Assembly (NCBI RefSeq): GCF_004134825.1
Contig: NZ_SDPN01000003.1
Location: forward strand, 124,001-188,000
DNA: 64,000 nucleotides
From: Agromyces albus
Lineage (GTDB): Bacteria > Actinomycetota > Actinomycetes > Actinomycetales > Microbacteriaceae
Direction: 5' to 3'
Shown: positions 60,846-64,000 of the stretch, one piece after another
Numbering within the stretch: the stretch's first letter is position 1
How the letters are laid out: each line of letters starts with the position of its first letter
Position numbers and translations under genes: made by a program
The notes under the pieces: model-generated
The model's input: only the letters and a program-made list of their open reading frames with translations
Database searches by the model: none
Told to the model about the DNA's origin: nothing

Positions 60846-61493
60846 ATGACGACGCTCTACCTTGCTCGCCACGGCGAGACCGAATGGCATGCCGAGCACC
60901 GATATGCAGGCTCATCCGACGTGGCGCTCACCGCACGCGGACGGGAGCAGGCCGCTGCACTGCGCGACTGGGCCGCGACGGCGCAGCTCGCGGGCATCGT
61001 GGCCTCGCCGCTCAGCCGGGCGAGGCTGAGCGCGGAGCCCGCCGCGCAGGCGACCGGACTGCAGCTCCGCATCGATGCGAGGCTCGTCGAGATCGACTTC
61101 GGCGCCGGCGAGGGCATGTCGCCCGGCGAGCTGGCAGCGACCTATCCCGACGAGTGGTCGGACTTCGAGCGACGGCCGGCGTGGCATCCGCTGCCCGGCG
61201 GTGAGCCCGGCGTCGACGGGGTCGCACGAGCGATGCCCGCGCTCGAGGAGCTGGCGACCGAGTTCCCGCAGCCCGACGACCGCGTGCTCGTGGTGTTCCA
61301 CGCGACGCTCATGCGGCTGCTCGTGTGCGAGCTCGTCGGCATCGATCCCGACCACTACCGCGACGTGTTCCCCGTGGTCGACGGCTGCTCGCTGCTCACG
61401 CTCGAGTTCCCGTGGCAGGGCGAGTCGAAGGGCGCGGGGCGGGCGCGACTGCTCGGGTTCAACGTGCCGCCCGTGCCGGCGGGCACGGCGTAG
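60846..61493 (+). CDS. Histidine phosphatase (phosphoglycerate mutase-like)
   Basis: The 215-residue protein has the RHG motif (LYLARHGETEWHAEHRYAG) with the catalytic His, TARGREQAAALRDW, IDFGAGEGMSPGELAATYP and VLVVFHATLMRLLVCEL (second His). The enzyme probably hydrolyses small phosphate esters. AGGAGGG lies upstream of ATG 60846. Confidence 0.9.
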   Translation: MTTLYLARHGETEWHAEHRYAGSSDVALTARGREQAAALRDWAATAQLAGIVASPLSRARLSAEPAAQATGLQLRIDARLVEIDFGAGEGMSPGELAATYPDEWSDFERRPAWHPLPGGEPGVDGVARAMPALEELATEFPQPDDRVLVVFHATLMRLLVCELVGIDPDHYRDVFPVVDGCSLLTLEFPWQGESKGAGRARLLGFNVPPVPAGTA

Positions 61494-61501
61494 GCCGAGC
61501 G

Positions 61502-62350
61502 TCAGTCCGTCGCGAAGCGCTCGTCGAGCCACCTGATCAGGTCGGCCCGCACCTCGGCGCGATTCTTCTCGTTGAAGATCTCGTGCCGGTCGCCCTCGTA
61601 GACGATGAGCTGCGCGTCGACGAGACCGCACCTGCGCACGTAGTCGCGGAGGAGGCGCACGGTGTTCCGCTCGGAGGAGACCGGGTCGTCTGAGCCGACC
61701 ATGATGAGCAACGGCAGCTCGGACGGGATGCGCCGCGACGGCCACGTCGTGAGCCGGAACACGTCGACCCAGCCGAGGAGCTGCTGGATCGTGCGATCCG
61801 TCGTGTACGGATCGGCCTGGAACGCCTTGGCGACGGCCGGGTCGCTGCTCAGCCACTCGACGGAGGTGCCGCCGGGTCGCTCGAAGCCCTTGTTGAGGTT
61901 GCCGAGGTTCCCGTAGCCCGGGATGAGCCGCGCGGTGCCCGACAGCACGACTCCGTCGAACGCGTCGGGCATGCGATTGAGCACATGCTGTGCCATGAAC
62001 GATCCCCATGAGTGCCCGAGCAGCACGAGCGGCACGTCGGGCCCCTCGGTCTCGCGGATGATTCCGGTGAACTGCTGCATGGCGTCGATCGCGGCGCGCA
62101 CGCCGCCCGGGCCGAGTCGCCCCATGCGCGTGAGGTCGCCGCCGTGCTGCTCGAAGCCGGTCTGCCCGTGACCGCGGTGGTCGTCGGCCCACACCGAGTA
62201 CCCGGCCTCGTTCAGCGCCTCGATGAGCTCGGAGTATCGGCCGATGTGCTCGCCGATGCCGTGCGCGAGCTGCACGACCGCGGTCGCCTCGGGCACCCGC
62301 CACGACCGGTAGTGGATGTGCACGCCGTACGCGTCGGTGAAGATCGGCAT
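61502..62350 (-). CDS. Alpha/beta hydrolase (monoacylglycerol lipase-like)
   Basis: ATG 62350 gives 282 residues. AVVQLAHGIGEHIGRYSELIEALNEAGYSVWADDHRGHG, the nucleophile elbow LLGHSWGSFMAQHV (GHSWG), then GSDDPVSS and VYEGDRHEIFNE supply the Ser-Asp-His triad of lysophospholipase or monoglyceride lipase type. It probably acts on membrane lipids or small esters. Confidence 0.88.
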   Translation of the reverse strand: MPIFTDAYGVHIHYRSWRVPEATAVVQLAHGIGEHIGRYSELIEALNEAGYSVWADDHRGHGQTGFEQHGGDLTRMGRLGPGGVRAAIDAMQQFTGIIRETEGPDVPLVLLGHSWGSFMAQHVLNRMPDAFDGVVLSGTARLIPGYGNLGNLNKGFERPGGTSVEWLSSDPAVAKAFQADPYTTDRTIQQLLGWVDVFRLTTWPSRRIPSELPLLIMVGSDDPVSSERNTVRLLRDYVRRCGLVDAQLIVYEGDRHEIFNEKNRAEVRADLIRWLDERFATD

Positions 62351-62373
62351 GCGGCCATTGTGGCACCGCGAGG

Positions 62374-63219
62374 TCAGGCCACGCGGGTGATCTCGACCGT
62401 GACGAAGAGTTCGGAGGTGCTCGCTCCGGCGTAGACGCCGCGCAACGGCGGAACATCGCTGTAGTCGCGGCCACGGCCGACGAGCACGTGGAGGTCGCCG
62501 ACCTCGACGAGGTTCGTCGGATCGTAACCGTGCCACTCCCCCGCGAACCACTCGACCCACGCGTGCGATTCACCGACGACCGTGTCGCCGATCGCGGCGC
62601 CCGCGTCGGGATGCAGGTAGCCCGAGACGTAGCGAGCGGGGATGCCGATCGAGCGCAAAGCGCCGATCGCGAGGTGCGCGATGTCTTGACACACGCCCTT
62701 GCGCTCGCCCCACGCCTCCCTCGCGGTCGAGTGCACGCCCGTGACCCCGAACATGTACTCCATGGCGCCGCCGACGGCGCGGCACACCTCGAGGGCGGTC
62801 TCGCCGACGGGCGCGCCCTCGGCCGCGATCTCCGCGGCGAGCGTGGCGACGTCTGGCGGCGGCGCCGTGACGAGCGAGGGAGTGGATGCCTCGACGAGCG
62901 TGAGCGTCGACTTCGCAGCCTCTGCCAGCTCCTCCCAGGAGAGCTCGCCGCGCCGGTGCGGGGCGGGCCGCACCTCGACGAGGCTCGTCGCCGTGACCGC
63001 GAGCTCGCGGTGCGGGGTCAGCACCTCGAACGTCGAGACCCTCGTGCCCCAGTAGTCGAGGTAGGAGTGCTGGGTCGCGCCCGGGCGGATGTCGAGTCCG
63101 GCCTGCAGCACGAACTGCTCGCCGCCCGAGTGCGGCAGCATGCGCGCCTCGTTGTACGACGCGGTCGCGGGCTGCTCGTAGCTGAAGCCCGTGCGGTGCA
63201 CGATGCGGATGCGGCTCAT
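62374..63219 (-). CDS. Transglutaminase-like protein
   Basis: The 281-residue protein has the N-terminal beta-rich domain (MSRIRIVHRTGFSYEQPATASYNEARMLP) and a transglutaminase core: KGVCQDIAHLAIGALRSIGIPARYVSGYLHP (catalytic Cys), GESHAWVEWFAGEWHGYDPTN (His) and Asp. With the alpha-E protein gene overlapping its start, the pair matches the common actinobacterial transglutaminase/alpha-E set. The physiological substrate is not known. Confidence 0.88.
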   Translation of the reverse strand: MSRIRIVHRTGFSYEQPATASYNEARMLPHSGGEQFVLQAGLDIRPGATQHSYLDYWGTRVSTFEVLTPHRELAVTATSLVEVRPAPHRRGELSWEELAEAAKSTLTLVEASTPSLVTAPPPDVATLAAEIAAEGAPVGETALEVCRAVGGAMEYMFGVTGVHSTAREAWGERKGVCQDIAHLAIGALRSIGIPARYVSGYLHPDAGAAIGDTVVGESHAWVEWFAGEWHGYDPTNLVEVGDLHVLVGRGRDYSDVPPLRGVYAGASTSELFVTVEITRVA

Positions 63220-64000
63220 GAGACCTCTCCGATCCAGACGGGCGCGACGCTCGTCGGGAAGTAGCGCTGCCGGATCGCCTCGCTCGCCGACGACGTGACC
63301 GATTGCACATGCTCCATGTGCGCCGTCAGGTCGGTGAGGATTTCGGCGATCGGGCGGTACTCGAGCTCGGAGCGGATCTGCCCGAGCAGCCGCTGCCCCT
63401 GGTCGGTGACGCCGACGCGGCCGGCACGCGGGTCGATCTCTCGCAGCGATTCTTCGGCACGGATGACGCTCGAGATGATCGACCGCGGGAAGAGCCGGTC
63501 GAGCAGCAGGAACTCGGCGGCCGACTGGGTCGACGGCACCCCGCGATAGCTACGGAGGTAGGCCTCGTACCCGCCGCAGCTGCGGAGGATCGTGGTCCAG
63601 CTCGGCCCGCTCGCCTCGGTGAGCGAGCGTGTCGCGAGGAGGCGTGCGGTCATGTCGGCGCGCTCGAGAGCGCGTCCGAGCGAGAAGAAGTGCCAAGCCT
63701 CGTCGCGACTCGTCGCGGAGTCGACGACGCCGATCGCGAGCGCTGAGCGGTCGCGGACCCAACGGAAGAACTCGTGCGTCTTGTCGCCGGCGACTCGTCG
63801 CGGCATCCGTGCGTTCGTCTGGTTCAGCGCCTCCCACAGCTCGGTCGAGACGATCTCGCGGGCGCGCCGTGCGTTCTCGCGGGCGGCGGCGATGGAGTGC
63901 GCGATCGAGGCCGGGTGCGTGCGGTCGACGGCGAGGAGGGCGATGACGTCGTCGCGGCCGAGCGGCACGTCTTCATTCGCCTCGCTGCCCATCACGGAGA
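63216..64000 (-). CDS. Alpha-E domain protein, 5' part cut by window edge
   Basis: The visible part is helix-rich (ALERADMTARLLATRSL and EAYLRSYRGVPSTQSAAEFLLLDRLFPRSI), typical of alpha-E (DUF403) proteins that accompany transglutaminase-like genes. The last residues overlap the transglutaminase start (ATGA at 63216-63219). The family's N-terminus (SRIAESLFWIGRYVERAED type) is missing, so the true start lies beyond 64000. Confidence 0.85.
   Translation of the reverse strand, partial: SVMGSEANEDVPLGRDDVIALLAVDRTHPASIAHSIAAARENARRAREIVSTELWEALNQTNARMPRRVAGDKTHEFFRWVRDRSALAIGVVDSATSRDEAWHFFSLGRALERADMTARLLATRSLTEASGPSWTTILRSCGGYEAYLRSYRGVPSTQSAAEFLLLDRLFPRSIISSVIRAEESLREIDPRAGRVGVTDQGQRLLGQIRSELEYRPIAEILTDLTAHMEHVQSVTSSASEAIRQRYFPTSVAPVWIGEVS

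Overview
The window is high-GC actinobacterial DNA. SerS, prephenate dehydratase, LCP proteins, a CebR-like cellobiose locus and the gene style suggest the family Microbacteriaceae (for example Agromyces, Leifsonia or Microbacterium). The family is an inference; no rRNA or species marker is present. It splits into two parts at a serine tRNA near 34.7 kb.

Bases 1 to about 34,675 look like the right-hand part of an integrative and conjugative element (ICE). A tyrosine integrase (33507-34607) sits directly against the 3' end of tRNA-Ser(GCU), the usual attachment position. No second copy of the tRNA end was seen in the window, so the left end lies outside. From the left there is a minus-strand type IV secretion operon: a VirB4-like ATPase cut by the window edge, an SCO6880-type protein, a VirB6/TrbL-like membrane protein, a single-pass membrane protein, a small pilin-like protein, and a zinc-ribbon/MinD-type ATPase. 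Next come a winged-helix regulator, a palindrome cluster, a DprA-like protein, a coupling ATPase, a Replic_Relax protein, a very large perfect hairpin that is a good oriT candidate, a DUF2637 (SpdB-like) protein, four tandem 24-bp repeats, a winged-helix protein, an excisionase-like protein and an XRE repressor.

The cargo (13.3-33.5 kb) is dominated by probable defence and DNA-metabolism genes, with scars of past rearrangement. They include a membrane-anchored pentapeptide protein, a Swt1-type HEPN protein, a small PD-(D/E)xK nuclease, a CoiA-like nuclease (plus a 250-bp duplicated fragment of it), a DUF1643 protein, and an ECF sigma operon followed by a degraded gene. A compact restriction cluster then runs BglII/BstYI-like nuclease, GIY-YIG nuclease, McrB, McrC and MT-A70 adenine methyltransferase. 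A LigD-type ATP-dependent DNA ligase and several small orphan genes complete the cargo. The restriction cluster (23.2-28.9 kb) is the best candidate for an unusual system.

From 34.7 kb on the DNA looks like ordinary chromosome. It holds tRNA-Ser(GCU), an LCP ligase, tRNA-Ser(UGA), a second LCP ligase, a HAD phosphatase, serS, a diacylglycerol-kinase-like protein, two membrane proteins, a secreted FG-GAP protein, pheA, a DUF445 protein, pgm, a secreted amidase, an MFS exporter and a VanY carboxypeptidase. A cellobiose-type ABC transporter, GH1 beta-glucosidase and LacI repressor follow, with a promoter flanked by two operators. Last come a host DNA methyltransferase, a flavodoxin-like protein, lipoate ligase, a histidine phosphatase, a lysophospholipase-like hydrolase, and a transglutaminase with its alpha-E partner (cut by the right edge). 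Two intergenic REP-type palindromes of one family occur at 48.0 and 59.3 kb.
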